A stretch of 64,000 nucleotides of DNA from positions 1 to 64,000 of the forward strand of contig NZ_WMIB01000006.1 of NCBI RefSeq assembly GCF_009711125.1, read 5' to 3'. This document shows positions 9,573 to 18,365 of this stretch, one piece after another (position 1 is the stretch's first letter; the number at the start of each line of letters is the position of its first letter). The stretch comes from Metabacillus mangrovi. Lineage in GTDB: Bacteria; Bacillota; Bacilli; Bacillales; Bacillaceae. Both the position numbers and the translations under genes were made by a program. The notes beneath the pieces are model-generated. The model had not been told where the DNA came from and searched no databases. It saw only the letters and a program-made list of their open reading frames with translations.

Positions 9573-10676
9573 ATGCTGCTGCCTGGACTGGCCGCAAAAA
9601 TCGTTGAAGAAGTAAAGAAAGTGATGAATGAAGACGTGATTGTCGTCACTCCTGACGGCACGATCATCGCAAGTACTGATGACAGCCGGATGGGAAGCTT
9701 TCATGAAGGAGCAAAGATTGCTTCCTCTGAAAAACGCAAAATCATTATATCAAAAGAAGATGAACAAATTCTCACCGGGGTTAAGGCCGGTATTAATCTC
9801 CCTGTTTTTTTTCAGGGAGAGGTTGCCGGAGTGATCGGCATCACCGGAATTCCAGAAAAAATCTCCCCTTTCGGAGAAGTGGTCCGAAAAATGACCGAGC
9901 TGCTTGTGAATGAAAACTATTATTCAGAGCAGCTGAATTGGGAAGCGAGGACCCGTGAAGCCTTCGTCTTTGACTGGATCCAGCTGAAAGAATGGACACC
10001 AGCCTTTAAGAACCGGGCACATCTCCTCAATATCGATCTGACAATCCAGCGCCTGGCAGCAATCGCTGCTGTTCCCGATGAAGGGATCGAGCATAGAAGC
10101 ATTTCTTCCGTTATTCACACATGGCAGAACAGCCATCCGGATGACCTGCTCGTCCAATGGGGCACAAATCGGATCGTGCTGTTTTTGCATTGTACAGATC
10201 TATCCTATACAAAAAACAGAATAGCTTCCTTCCATCATTATTTAGAAGAGGAATTCCGGACAGAAATTTTGATCGGTGCCGGGAAGTCTGTGCGCCCTGC
10301 CAGAATAGCAGATTCTTATCAGCAGGCGGAACGCGCTTTGCTCTCTCATAAGCCGCTCACTCAACGGATTGTCTATGATGAAGATTTAACGGTTGAAATG
10401 CTGCTCAGTGAAGTCAGCTTGAAAACAAAAGAGGAATACATTGAACGGACCATATCCCCGCTGCTGGCAGAAGGGGATTTATTCACCACACTGCAAACCC
10501 TTTTTGAAAACAACCATTCTCTGAAAAAGACTGCAGAAGCCCTGCCGGTTCATATCAATACGCTTCATTACAGGCTCAAAAAAATAGAAGAAGTGACCGG
10601 ACTGAATCCTTCCAGACTGAATGATGCTCTCATTTTGTATCTTGCTGTTTTACTTATGGATAAACAGCCAAAATGA
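9573..10676 (+). CDS. CdaR/PucR-type sugar-diacid regulator (YsfB-like)
   Basis: A 367-residue transcription factor of the carbohydrate-diacid regulator class. The N-terminal sensing domain begins LLPGLAAKIVEEVKKVMNED and continues with IVVTPDGTIIASTDDSRMG. The C-terminal PucR-type helix-turn-helix is TLFENNHSLKKTAEALPVHINTL. Its place directly before glcD-glcF mirrors ysfB-glcD-glcF in B. subtilis, so a role in glycolate or a related hydroxyacid is the best inference. I chose the ATG eight bases after AAAGGAG; a GTG three codons earlier is possible. Confidence 0.8.
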   Translation: MLLPGLAAKIVEEVKKVMNEDVIVVTPDGTIIASTDDSRMGSFHEGAKIASSEKRKIIISKEDEQILTGVKAGINLPVFFQGEVAGVIGITGIPEKISPFGEVVRKMTELLVNENYYSEQLNWEARTREAFVFDWIQLKEWTPAFKNRAHLLNIDLTIQRLAAIAAVPDEGIEHRSISSVIHTWQNSHPDDLLVQWGTNRIVLFLHCTDLSYTKNRIASFHHYLEEEFRTEILIGAGKSVRPARIADSYQQAERALLSHKPLTQRIVYDEDLTVEMLLSEVSLKTKEEYIERTISPLLAEGDLFTTLQTLFENNHSLKKTAEALPVHINTLHYRLKKIEEVTGLNPSRLNDALILYLAVLLMDKQPK

Positions 10677-10777
10677 CTGCCATTTTACCGCACCATTTTT
10701 ATAGGAATCTACATAGCGGGCTCTGCCCGCTTTCTTTTATACTTATAGAAAACGCTTACTTAAACAGGGGGATCGGT

Positions 10778-12190
10778 ATGCTGAACAAGGAATTCAAAGA
10801 AAAACTGATTTTGGTGGCAGGCAAACAAAATGTTGAAGATTCCAATGCAAGCCGGCTTGTCTATTCCTATGATGCCACACCGGGCTTTCAGTCTCTTCCG
10901 GATGCTGTCGTCTCGCCCCGCTCAGCAAATGAAGTCTCTGAAATTGTGAAACTATGCAGCGAATACAAGGTGCCGATTGTCCCCCGCGGATCCGGAACCA
11001 ATCTCGCAGGCGGCACATGCCCGACCCAGGGCGGAATCGTCCTGTTATTCAAGCATATGAACAAAATCCTTGAAATCGATGAAGAGAATCTGACGGTAAC
11101 CGTGCAGCCGGGAGCCGTTACCCTCGATCTCATTAATCAGGTGGAAGCAAAGGGTTTGTTTTATCCGCCTGACCCAAGCTCTATGAAAATATCAACCATC
11201 GGAGGGAACATCAATGAAAACTCCGGGGGCCTCCGCGGACTGAAATACGGAGTGACAAGGGATTATGTCATGGCTCTTGAAATCGTGCTGGCAAACGGAG
11301 ACATCATCCGGACAGGCGGCAAGCTTGCGAAGGATGTAGCCGGATATGACTTCACCCGGCTGTTCACAGGATCGGAAGGAACACTTGGCATCTTGACAGA
11401 AGCCACGTTGAAGCTCATTCCAATGCCGGAAACGAAGAGCACGATGCTCGCGCTTTATCAGGACCTGGAAGCGGCGGCGCGATCTGTCTCTAAAATTATC
11501 GCAGGCAAAATCATTCCAGCTACCTTGGAGTTTCTGGACCAGCCGACTTTAAAGGTCGTTGAAGACTTTGCAAAAATCGGGCTTCCGACAGATGTTAAAG
11601 CCGTCTTACTGATTGAGCAGGACGGGCCTGCAGATCTCGTCAGCAAAGACATGCTGAAGATGGCGGAGATTTGCAAGCAGGAGGACGCTGTATCCGTACA
11701 GCTTGCGAAAACAGCAGAGGAAGCAGAGGCACTCCGGACAGCGAGACGCTCTGCCCTATCAGCTCTTGCACGTCTGAAGCCGACGACCATTCTTGAGGAT
11801 GCAACGGTTCCGAGATCTGAAATTGCCAAGATGGTTACAGCCATCAATGAAATCGGGGAAACCTACAACGTTCAAATCTGTACATTCGGCCATGCCGGTG
11901 ACGGAAACCTCCATCCTACCGTTGCAACCGATGCACGGAACCATGAGGAAATGGAGCGGGTGGAACAGGCTTTTGCTGCCATTTTTGAAAAAGCGATCGA
12001 ACTGGGCGGAACGATTACAGGAGAGCATGGGGTCGGGGAAATGAAGGCTCCTTACCTTGAATGGAAGCTCGGAACGGCCGGAATACATGCCATGAAGGCG
12101 ATCAAAGATGCACTGGATCCGAACGGAATTATGAATCCAGGTAAAATTTTTGCGAAAGACACTAGAAAAAGGGTGGTCGTTACATCATGA
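10778..12190 (+). CDS. glcD: glycolate oxidase subunit GlcD (FAD-linked)
   Basis: Flavin subunit oxidising glycolate (or D-lactate-like 2-hydroxyacids) to the 2-oxoacid; 470 residues. The PCMH FAD-binding domain spans ~40-215 (PRGSGTNLAGGTCP, PPDPSSMKISTIGGNINENSGG). The C-terminal cap holds the motifs TFGHAGDGNLHP and GTITGEHGVGEMKAPYL. Start is the ATG after CAGGGGGATCGGT; a longer frame reaches back into the preceding gene but has no signal. A weak cre-like stretch (GAAAACGCTTAC) precedes the gene. Its stop overlaps the glcF start, so the two are translationally coupled. Confidence 0.93.
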   Translation: MLNKEFKEKLILVAGKQNVEDSNASRLVYSYDATPGFQSLPDAVVSPRSANEVSEIVKLCSEYKVPIVPRGSGTNLAGGTCPTQGGIVLLFKHMNKILEIDEENLTVTVQPGAVTLDLINQVEAKGLFYPPDPSSMKISTIGGNINENSGGLRGLKYGVTRDYVMALEIVLANGDIIRTGGKLAKDVAGYDFTRLFTGSEGTLGILTEATLKLIPMPETKSTMLALYQDLEAAARSVSKIIAGKIIPATLEFLDQPTLKVVEDFAKIGLPTDVKAVLLIEQDGPADLVSKDMLKMAEICKQEDAVSVQLAKTAEEAEALRTARRSALSALARLKPTTILEDATVPRSEIAKMVTAINEIGETYNVQICTFGHAGDGNLHPTVATDARNHEEMERVEQAFAAIFEKAIELGGTITGEHGVGEMKAPYLEWKLGTAGIHAMKAIKDALDPNGIMNPGKIFAKDTRKRVVVTS

Positions 12191-13569
12191 CAACCGTAAA
12201 AGAGCAGGAAAAGATTCAAGAGCAATTCAAGGAGCGGATGAACGAGGATGAGCTGCTGAACTGCATGAGATGCGGCTTTTGCCTGCCCTCCTGCCCCACT
12301 TATGTTGAATCAGGCTTTGACGAAGCACACTCCCCGAGAGGCAGAATCGCACTTATGAAAGGGGTTGTTGATGGACTCATTGAACCAGATGAAGATGTGG
12401 AGCGCTCCCTGGATCTTTGCCTCGGCTGCAGAGCGTGCGAGCCGGTCTGTCCATCAGGAGTGAATTACGGCCATTTATTAGAAGAAGCCCGCGACATTAT
12501 CAATCAAAATAAAAAGCACTCGTTTCCTGTAAAGGTCGTGCGAAAAGCAGTCTTTCATCACTTATTCCCCCATCAAAACCGGATGAGAAACATAACAGGT
12601 CTGCTGGGATTTTATCAGCGGTCAGGATTGCAGAAGCTCGCTCGGAACACCGGAGTCATGAAGCTTTTTCCGGAGACGATGGCAACGATGGAAAAAGTGC
12701 TGCCGGCCGTACCGAAGATGAAGGAAATGAAAAACCGTCCCGAATATCTGCCGGCGGAAGGGAAAGTCTCCAAACGCGTTGCTTTTTTCAGCGGCTGCCT
12801 GATGGATACGATGTTCCTTGAAACAAACAATGCGACCGTCAAGCTCCTGCAGGCCGGGGGCTGTGAAATCGTCATCCCTAAAAGCCAGGCGTGCTGCGGC
12901 GCCCTTCACGGACACAGTGGAGAAAAAGCAGAAGGAAAGGCCCTTGCAAAACGGAACATTCAGGCATTCGAGGAGATCAAGGCCGACTATATCATTACAA
13001 ACGCCGGCGGCTGTGGAGCCTTTTTGATCGAATATGATCATCTGCTGAAGGATGAACCGGAATGGCACGACCGTGCGAAAGCCTTCTCGGCAAAACTCAA
13101 GGATTTTACCGAGGTGCTCATCGAGTGCAGGCTGCATGAAAACGTTCCGCTCTCCCTTCCCCCTGCTGCCGTGACTTATCAGGATTCCTGCCATTTGCGC
13201 AATGTCATGCATACCTCCTCCGCTCCCCGCAGGCTGCTGAACGCAATAGACGGCCTTCAATTCAGGGAGATGAAGGATGCCGACCGCTGCTGCGGATCTG
13301 CCGGGATCTATAATATCGTGGAATCCGAAATGAGCATGCAAATCCTGGATTATAAAATGGAACAGGCAAAATCATCTGAAGCGGCCATTATTGCCACAGC
13401 CAACCCGGGATGCCTGCTGCAGATGCAGCTTGGCATTGAACGGGAAGGCCTAACCGGAAAGGTTAAGGCCGTACATCTTGCCGATCTCTTATATGAAGCA
13501 ATGGAATACGGCATTCAAACTGCAGAAACTTCCCGGTCTGCAACCACTGCAGCTGCCGCAAAATCATGA
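12187..13569 (+). CDS. glcF: glycolate oxidase iron-sulfur subunit GlcF
   Basis: Electron-transfer partner of GlcD, 460 residues. Two [4Fe-4S] ferredoxin motifs sit at the N-terminus (CMRCGFCLPSCPTY, CLGCRACEPVCPSG), followed by two CCG domains (CGALHGHSGEK after QACC; DADRCCGSAGIYNIVE) as in GlpC/HdrB proteins. ATG overlaps the glcD stop as ATGA. The last ~18 codons overlap the converging RDD gene, an unusual but small overlap. Confidence 0.95.
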   Translation: MTTVKEQEKIQEQFKERMNEDELLNCMRCGFCLPSCPTYVESGFDEAHSPRGRIALMKGVVDGLIEPDEDVERSLDLCLGCRACEPVCPSGVNYGHLLEEARDIINQNKKHSFPVKVVRKAVFHHLFPHQNRMRNITGLLGFYQRSGLQKLARNTGVMKLFPETMATMEKVLPAVPKMKEMKNRPEYLPAEGKVSKRVAFFSGCLMDTMFLETNNATVKLLQAGGCEIVIPKSQACCGALHGHSGEKAEGKALAKRNIQAFEEIKADYIITNAGGCGAFLIEYDHLLKDEPEWHDRAKAFSAKLKDFTEVLIECRLHENVPLSLPPAAVTYQDSCHLRNVMHTSSAPRRLLNAIDGLQFREMKDADRCCGSAGIYNIVESEMSMQILDYKMEQAKSSEAAIIATANPGCLLQMQLGIEREGLTGKVKAVHLADLLYEAMEYGIQTAETSRSATTAAAAKS

Positions 13570-14015
13570 ACGGATTTTCTTTTGCGGTTAAGAAAGGGAA
13601 GTACGAAGTAAACAATGGCTAAAAGATTTGAAGCAATCAGGACGATCAGCGTGTGCGGCTCCTCTACATTGGGGGAAAATACCATCTGCCAAATACCGTA
13701 GTGCGCAAGCTCCCACGGCAGAAATTTTACACAGCTGCGGATGAGTGCCTGAAAAAAAGAAATTCTGTTTCCGCGATCATTTACAACCTTCAGCCCGGCA
13801 AAGCGTTTGCCGGGCGTTCCTTGGTGTACAGAGGATTCAGCATAAGCAAAGAACAAAACGACAGGCAGAACCAGCATCATCGACCCGGCAGCCTGGGAAG
13901 TCCCTGCATCGATCGTAAACAGTGGCTGTAAAGCGAAGGAAAAGAGACTGAGCAGCGCACCGTAAGCCATAATCCACCCCGTGTCCGCGATCAGAGCTTT
14001 AACACGTTTTCCCAT
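13515..14015 (-). CDS. RDD-family membrane protein
   Basis: A 166-residue integral membrane protein with an RDD domain. It has hydrophobic stretches near 10-30, 45-60 and 120-145, and the family's conserved segment QGTPGKRFAGLKVVNDRGNRISFFQALIRS. Function of RDD proteins is generally unknown; some act in ion or metabolite transport. Its 3' end overlaps glcF by 55 bp on the opposite strand. Confidence 0.8.
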   Translation of the reverse strand: MGKRVKALIADTGWIMAYGALLSLFSFALQPLFTIDAGTSQAAGSMMLVLPVVLFFAYAESSVHQGTPGKRFAGLKVVNDRGNRISFFQALIRSCVKFLPWELAHYGIWQMVFSPNVEEPHTLIVLIASNLLAIVYFVLPFLNRKRKSVHDFAAAAVVADREVSAV

Positions 14016-14083
14016 AATGGCTCACTTCCTTTTTAATAGGTTATGCGGACAGAATTAGGAATACGTCTCTGCGCGGATTCAGC

Positions 14084-14139
14084 TGTGCTTTGTGCTTTGT
14101 GCTTTGTGCTCTGTGTTCTGTGCTTTGTGCTCTGTGCTC
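14084..14139. repeat. 7-bp tandem repeat
   Basis: About eight near-perfect copies of TGTGCTT/TGTGCTC in a row, running directly into the first 125-bp inverted-repeat element. No gene is visible here. Confidence 0.85.
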
Positions 14140-14260
14140 TGACCCCTTCTACTTTAAAGCAACAGGGGAACAAGCAATAGAACTGCCGGCTCTTGTCCTG
14201 TATGGATTCCTAGGGGCCGGGGACGGAGGTTTAGTGCTTTAGCGGATGTGGGGTCAGAGC
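14136..14260. repeat. 125-bp terminal-inverted-repeat element, copy 1
   Basis: Begins GCTCTGACCCC and ends GGGGTCAGAGC, so the ends are inverted repeats. Inside are CTTTAAAGC..GGGGAACAAGC on the left and GGGGACGGAGGTTTAGTGCT on the right. It is too short to encode a protein. A tandem partner lies three bases away, and another pair is found near 44.2 kb. Confidence 0.85.
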
Positions 14261-14263
14261 TCA

Positions 14264-14388
14264 GCTCTGACCCCTCTTGCTTTAACGCAGCGGGGGAACA
14301 AGCAGAAAGACTGCCGGCCCTTGTCCTGTATGACTTCCTAGAGACCGGGGACGGAGGTTTAGTGCTTTAGCGGATGTGGGGTCAGAGC
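14264..14388. repeat. 125-bp terminal-inverted-repeat element, copy 2
   Basis: Same length, ends and internal blocks as copy 1, separated from it by TCA. The shared arms extend inward beyond the 11-bp ends (GCTCTGACCCC..CTTGCTTTAA against GCTCTGACCCCACATCCGCTAA). Confidence 0.85.
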
Positions 14389-14511
14389 ACGGATCCTCCA
14401 TACCCATTACCGCAATTATCCACAAATGGCAGGATTCCGACCCCGGAACCACCTCGGCTGACAATTTCATGGTAAACTATTTCCTATCGTACATACAGAG
14501 GAGACTGCGGG

Positions 14512-15957
14512 ATGAGACAAAAAATAATGGGTGCGCTCCTGCTGATCACGGTGCTCGCAGCAATGGAAGGCACCATCGTCAGCACGGCAGTGCCAAGAAT
14601 CACAAGTGATTTATCAGGAATTGAGCTTGTCAGCTGGGTCTATGCGATTTATATGCTCGCGACAGCGGTCTCGGCCCCTATTTACGGAAAGCTTGCCGAT
14701 CTCTACGGCCGCAAGCGCGTGATGATAGTTGGCATCATTCTATTTTTGATTGGAGCTGCCTTATGCGGTGCTGCTGCTACAATGGAACAGCTGATTATTT
14801 TCCGGGCTGTTCAGGGGCTCGGTGCTGGTGTGGTCATGCCTGTGACAATGACCATTCTTGGAGACATCTATACGGGCACAAGAGAGCGGGCTAAAGCGCA
14901 GGGCTGGCTCAGCGCGGTATGGGGCGTATCCGGTGTACTCGGCCCCCTGCTTGGAGGATTTATTGTAGACTCTATGTCCTGGCGCTATATTTTCCTGTTG
15001 AACCTGCCATTCGGGCTCATCGCGCTCATTATGCTGATCAAGTATTACCAGGAAGACATCGCTAAGGAGAAACAGAAAATTGATTTTCTGGGAGCTGCTG
15101 CTTTCTCGATCGGTACCATTTCACTGCTGTATGCACTGCTTACCGGCAGCCAGAGCCAGGATTGGAGCAATCCGGCAATCATTGGACTGTTCGCTGCAGC
15201 GTTTGTGGTGTATGGATTTTTTATCCAGATTGAAAAAAAAGCAGAAGAGCCAATCATTCCGCTTCATTTGTTCTCAAACCGCAGAGTGATGCTTGTCAAT
15301 CTGCTCACTCTTGTAACAGGGGCAGTGATCATCAGCATCACGATCTACCTGCCCATTTGGAGCCAGGGGGTTCTCGGAAAAAGTGCCACAGCTGCGGGCT
15401 TTATTTTAATGCCGATGCCTGTCTGCTGGACGTTCGGGTCGATCCTGTCAGGGAATCTTGTCGGCAGGCTCCGGGCAGGAACCATTATTGTCCTCGGAAC
15501 CGGAGTGTTAAGCATCGGAGCCCTGCTCCTGTTCACTCTTTCCATGCAGTCCCCTGAATTTCTGATCTACGTATCCATCGGATTGCTCGGGCTTGGAATG
15601 GGTTTGATGACCCCAATTTTCATGCTGATTATTCAAGGCTCTGTTCCGTCCAACAAACGGGGATCGGCTGTTGCGCTGAATACATTCATCAGTACGTTCA
15701 GCCAGACGCTCGGCTCTGCCGTTTTCGGCACCATTTTTAATCTCGTTGCCCTATCGCAGTCGGGAAGCAGCGGGCTTGATCTTAATTCTTCTTTTGAACA
15801 TGGAAATGTTCCGGCTGAAGAGCTCGCCGGACTGCAGGAGATTCTTTCGGCAGGAATTCATACCATCTATGGCGGAACCTTGATCCTGGCCGTGATCAGT
15901 TTCGCGCTGTCCTGGCTCCTGGTTAGAGCAAAAGGGACTTTGGTGCAGGAAAATTGA
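14512..15957 (+). CDS. MFS multidrug exporter, DHA2 (EmrB/QacA) family
   Basis: A 481-residue drug/proton antiporter in the cytoplasmic membrane, with about 14 hydrophobic segments as expected for DHA2. The family signature between TM2 and TM3 is GKLADLYGRKRVMIVGI, motif B is RAVQGLGAGVVMPVT, and the TM5 antiporter motif is GVSGVLGPLLGGFIVD. The acidic residue early in TM1 (AAMEGTIVSTAVPRI) is typical of this group. Ribosome binding site AGAGGAG precedes the ATG. No local regulator is adjacent, and the drug range cannot be read from sequence. Confidence 0.9.
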   Translation: MRQKIMGALLLITVLAAMEGTIVSTAVPRITSDLSGIELVSWVYAIYMLATAVSAPIYGKLADLYGRKRVMIVGIILFLIGAALCGAAATMEQLIIFRAVQGLGAGVVMPVTMTILGDIYTGTRERAKAQGWLSAVWGVSGVLGPLLGGFIVDSMSWRYIFLLNLPFGLIALIMLIKYYQEDIAKEKQKIDFLGAAAFSIGTISLLYALLTGSQSQDWSNPAIIGLFAAAFVVYGFFIQIEKKAEEPIIPLHLFSNRRVMLVNLLTLVTGAVIISITIYLPIWSQGVLGKSATAAGFILMPMPVCWTFGSILSGNLVGRLRAGTIIVLGTGVLSIGALLLFTLSMQSPEFLIYVSIGLLGLGMGLMTPIFMLIIQGSVPSNKRGSAVALNTFISTFSQTLGSAVFGTIFNLVALSQSGSSGLDLNSSFEHGNVPAEELAGLQEILSAGIHTIYGGTLILAVISFALSWLLVRAKGTLVQEN

Positions 15958-16010
15958 GCGCAGTGGCTGGGAGTCGCAGTCAGCTTGAACCGTGTCCTGC
16001 ACCGGTTCTG

Positions 16011-16046
16011 AAAAAAAAGAAGGGACCCGGCAATCATGGGTCCCTT
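16011..16046 (-). terminator. terminator of the DDAH-like gene
   Basis: On the minus strand AAGGGACCC pairs with GGGTCCCTT, followed by CTTTTTTTT. Confidence 0.85.
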
Positions 16047-16067
16047 ATCCATATAAAGCATTTGAAC

Positions 16068-16904
16068 CTATTCCCTCTCAAGCGCCAGCGTACAGCAGCG
16101 GAATGCTCCTCCGGATTTGATAATCTCCGAAATATCGGTTTCCACTACGTCATAGCCCCGTTCTCTCAACTGGTCGTTGGTGTGCTTGTTCTGCGGAAGT
16201 GCTGCCAGTTTTTTATTTCCCAGGGAAAGCACATTTACACCGAGCCTGAATTGATCCTCTTCTTTTACTTCTATTACATCAAACCTGGATTTCAGCAGTT
16301 CAAGTTCTTTAGATGAAAGAGCATCAGGAAAGAGGAGTGCATCTTTTTCGGACAGGATATTGAATACACAATCGAGGTGGAGGTACTCCTCTTTAATCGG
16401 TAGTGGCACCAAATCGTAATCCGGCAAATGCTTCGCCAGCATAGGGACACTGTCAGGAGATGTCCGTTCACTGATTCCAATGTATACCGTTTTGCCGTCA
16501 ATCAAAACATCCCCGCCTTCAATTCCCGCTCCTTTTAAATCCACATATTTCAGGCCTTCTTTTTCCAGCCAGTTTTTTAAAATGGCTTCTTCCCCAAACC
16601 GTATGTCCATCTCCATATTCGCGATAAAAAAAGTATCTCCCAGGACAAATCCGATATCCCTTGTAAATACCTGTTCAGGGTAGCGCTCATCCGGTTCAAG
16701 CAAGGATGTCCGGATTCCTTGTTCCTGGAGTAATCGAATGAACTCTTTGTGCTGCCGTTCAGCCTTTTCAGCATCCAGCGGGTCGTGTTTATAATGTCTT
16801 TGGGTTTCATTGATGATCTCTTCTATTTTAAGATATTTCGGCGGACAGAGCAGTACGCTTTTCAACTTCCCATATTCATTATGGCAGCTTGCCTTTATAT
16901 TCAT
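16068..16904 (-). CDS. dimethylarginine dimethylaminohydrolase-like amidinohydrolase
   Basis: A 278-residue member of the arginine deiminase/DDAH superfamily, cytoplasmic. It shows the guanidino-group signature pieces FTRDIGFVLGDTFFI, GIEGGDVLIDG, the catalytic histidine in YLHLDCVFNIL (His177) and the nucleophilic cysteine in GGAFRCCTLAL (Cys270). The likely reaction is hydrolysis of an arginine derivative to citrulline plus amine; the exact substrate is not determined. AGGAGG eight bases before the chosen ATG is decisive; a longer frame adds 21 codons with no site. Single gene with its own terminator. Confidence 0.85.
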   Translation of the reverse strand: MNIKASCHNEYGKLKSVLLCPPKYLKIEEIINETQRHYKHDPLDAEKAERQHKEFIRLLQEQGIRTSLLEPDERYPEQVFTRDIGFVLGDTFFIANMEMDIRFGEEAILKNWLEKEGLKYVDLKGAGIEGGDVLIDGKTVYIGISERTSPDSVPMLAKHLPDYDLVPLPIKEEYLHLDCVFNILSEKDALLFPDALSSKELELLKSRFDVIEVKEEDQFRLGVNVLSLGNKKLAALPQNKHTNDQLRERGYDVVETDISEIIKSGGAFRCCTLALERE

Positions 16905-17008
16905 TTGGTTTGCCTCCTGACCAGCTTCATTATGTGAAGTAGTGTTTCCGCTAAACGGCAATTCCATTCCGGGATAGGGAAGAAGGCATGATGAGTGCAG
17001 GAAATCCG

Positions 17009-17045
17009 AAAAAAAAAAACCGTGATGCTTTCAAAGCGTCACGGG
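17009..17045 (-). terminator. terminator after the 84-residue gene
   Basis: On the minus strand CCGTGACGC pairs with GCATCACGG across TTTGAAA, followed by a run of ten T. Confidence 0.85.
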
Positions 17046-17064
17046 GGTTTCCTCTATTTGCCGG

Positions 17065-17319
17065 TCAACTTTCACCCGGCTTCTCCATCCATACTCTGTA
17101 AACCCGGGAATCCCCTTTACAGAAGCGCTCTGTTTTTATGACGCGGTTATCATGGCCGGAAGATAGATAGAAGGCAAGAACATAAGCAATCTTATGGTCA
17201 GACGTTTCGTAGCCTTCGTACAGCTGTGCATGCATTTCATTAACGATTGAATCTGCCCACATTTCTGCTTCCCAAAGCGTTTCAAACATCTGATCCTCTT
17301 TTTTCCATCTTATTCCCAT
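17065..17319 (-). CDS. conserved-looking hypothetical protein (84 residues)
   Basis: Small soluble protein, not recognised. It is charged and aromatic-rich (MGIRWKKEDQMFETLWEAEMW; ends RVYRVWMEKPGES). No signal peptide or membrane span. GGAGG seven bases upstream of the ATG and a strong terminator behind it support a real gene. It lies alone between the DDAH-like enzyme and the CBS protein. Confidence 0.65.
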   Translation of the reverse strand: MGIRWKKEDQMFETLWEAEMWADSIVNEMHAQLYEGYETSDHKIAYVLAFYLSSGHDNRVIKTERFCKGDSRVYRVWMEKPGES

Positions 17320-17379
17320 CGTATTGCCTCCAGTCTGCACGTATCCTTTATCTATTTTCTGCAGACCCGGAAAATTCCT

Positions 17380-17796
17380 CTATTTTAAATCCTGCTGAAA
17401 CAAATGTTTTGCACAATATTCAATGATTTCTCTCCTCCGGATCATTCCGATAAAGATCCCCTGATCATCGATGACCGGAACAAAATTCTGCTCCATTGCC
17501 CTGTCGATGATTTCATCCATCCTAGCCGTAATCTGCACGGGTTCATTTTTCCGGTGCATGTCAATCTCAGACAAACTCATTTTATGAGTGTTTTCAAAGT
17601 TTAAATTGGGTGTGTTCTTCAGCTTCCAAAGCAGATCCCCTTCTGTCAGGGTAGCAACATACCTTCCTTTTTCATCGAGAAGAGGCAATGCAGAATAACG
17701 GTGGTATTCCATTTTCTCCAGAGCCTGTCTGATCGTTGCCGAAGCCGGAAGGTAGACAACCTCGCTTTTTGGAATCAGGAAAAAAGCAATATTCAT
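17380..17796 (-). CDS. tandem CBS-domain protein under a c-di-AMP riboswitch
   Basis: A 138-residue protein made of two CBS domains. The first spans ~10-60 (VYLPASATIRQALEKMEYHRYSAL, LLDEKGRYVATLTEGDLL); the second spans ~80-130 (ITARMDEIIDRAMEQNFVPVI, DDQGIFIGMIRRREIIEY). Standalone CBS pairs bind adenine nucleotides, and B. subtilis DarB/CbpB, a protein of similar size, binds c-di-AMP. The 5' leader holds a c-di-AMP aptamer plus terminator, which suggests the protein belongs to that signalling network; direct binding is inference. The ribosome binding site GAGGGG is about 12 bases from the ATG, longer than usual. Confidence 0.85.
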   Translation of the reverse strand: MNIAFFLIPKSEVVYLPASATIRQALEKMEYHRYSALPLLDEKGRYVATLTEGDLLWKLKNTPNLNFENTHKMSLSEIDMHRKNEPVQITARMDEIIDRAMEQNFVPVIDDQGIFIGMIRRREIIEYCAKHLFQQDLK

Positions 17797-17835
17797 GTTA
17801 ACGTTAGACCCCTCTTTTTATCTATTTTTTGCAAA

Positions 17836-18020
17836 ACAAAAAGACCTCTTACACCGGGACATATGATTCCCGTTTAAGGCGGTCTTATAGACCTCCTTCG
17901 CAAAAGCCGGCGAAGTTAGCTGACGGGCAGGATGGCGAAGAAGTTCTTCATCCCTTCTCATTAGAGAATGAGCCCCAATTAATCGGTTCCTCCGCTCCCG
18001 GTGTGCCGGAATTAGGCCGT
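17836..18020 (-). ncRNA. c-di-AMP riboswitch (ydaO class) with terminator, upstream of the CBS gene
   Basis: Read on the minus strand, the aptamer core runs from about 18018 to 17889. It shows CCTAATTCC, GGGAGCGGAGGAACC, TTGGGG, AAGGGATGAAG, the signature CCCGTCAGCTAACTTCG and the closing GCGAAGGAGG. An expression platform follows: AAGACCGCC...GGTCTTTTT, with an inner CGGGA/TCCCG stem. Members of this class turn genes off when c-di-AMP is high. The only gene it can serve is the CBS-domain gene. Confidence 0.9.
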
Positions 18021-18365
18021 ATTCCATTCCTGTTTATCTTACTCCCCGCTCTCCATGATGTAAATGTGAGCATTTTACTATAAATGTAAGCGATCTTTAT
18101 ATATCTCACCTTTCCTCTGGCTTCCTGCCGGATGCTTATCCATACGGGGCAACATCATCAAAGAAAACGAATACATTTCTTAAAAAACCTCTTCCCATCT
18201 ATTAATAAACCAGTATAATAAGTAGGGGCAAATTGCGCCAAATATCGACAAAGTGCATTTGCAGATTTTGTGCAAATTCAGGTTCGTTTGGGTAAAGATA
18301 AGTAACAGTCGTTACTCCCGATGATTCTGTGCCATGATTTTATACTACTTGAGGAGGTTGCAGCA
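18021..18365. other. intergenic region without a visible gene
   Basis: AT-rich spacer between the divergent CBS riboswitch and nupC. It presumably holds both promoters. I see no reading frame with a ribosome binding site, no structured RNA beyond the riboswitch, and no purine riboswitch signature. Confidence 0.5.

Noticed and set aside
12622-13341. 239-codon frame opposite glcF
   Set aside because: Antisense shadow of a strongly conserved iron-sulfur protein; cysteine-rich translation simply mirrors glcF codons and no start signal is present.
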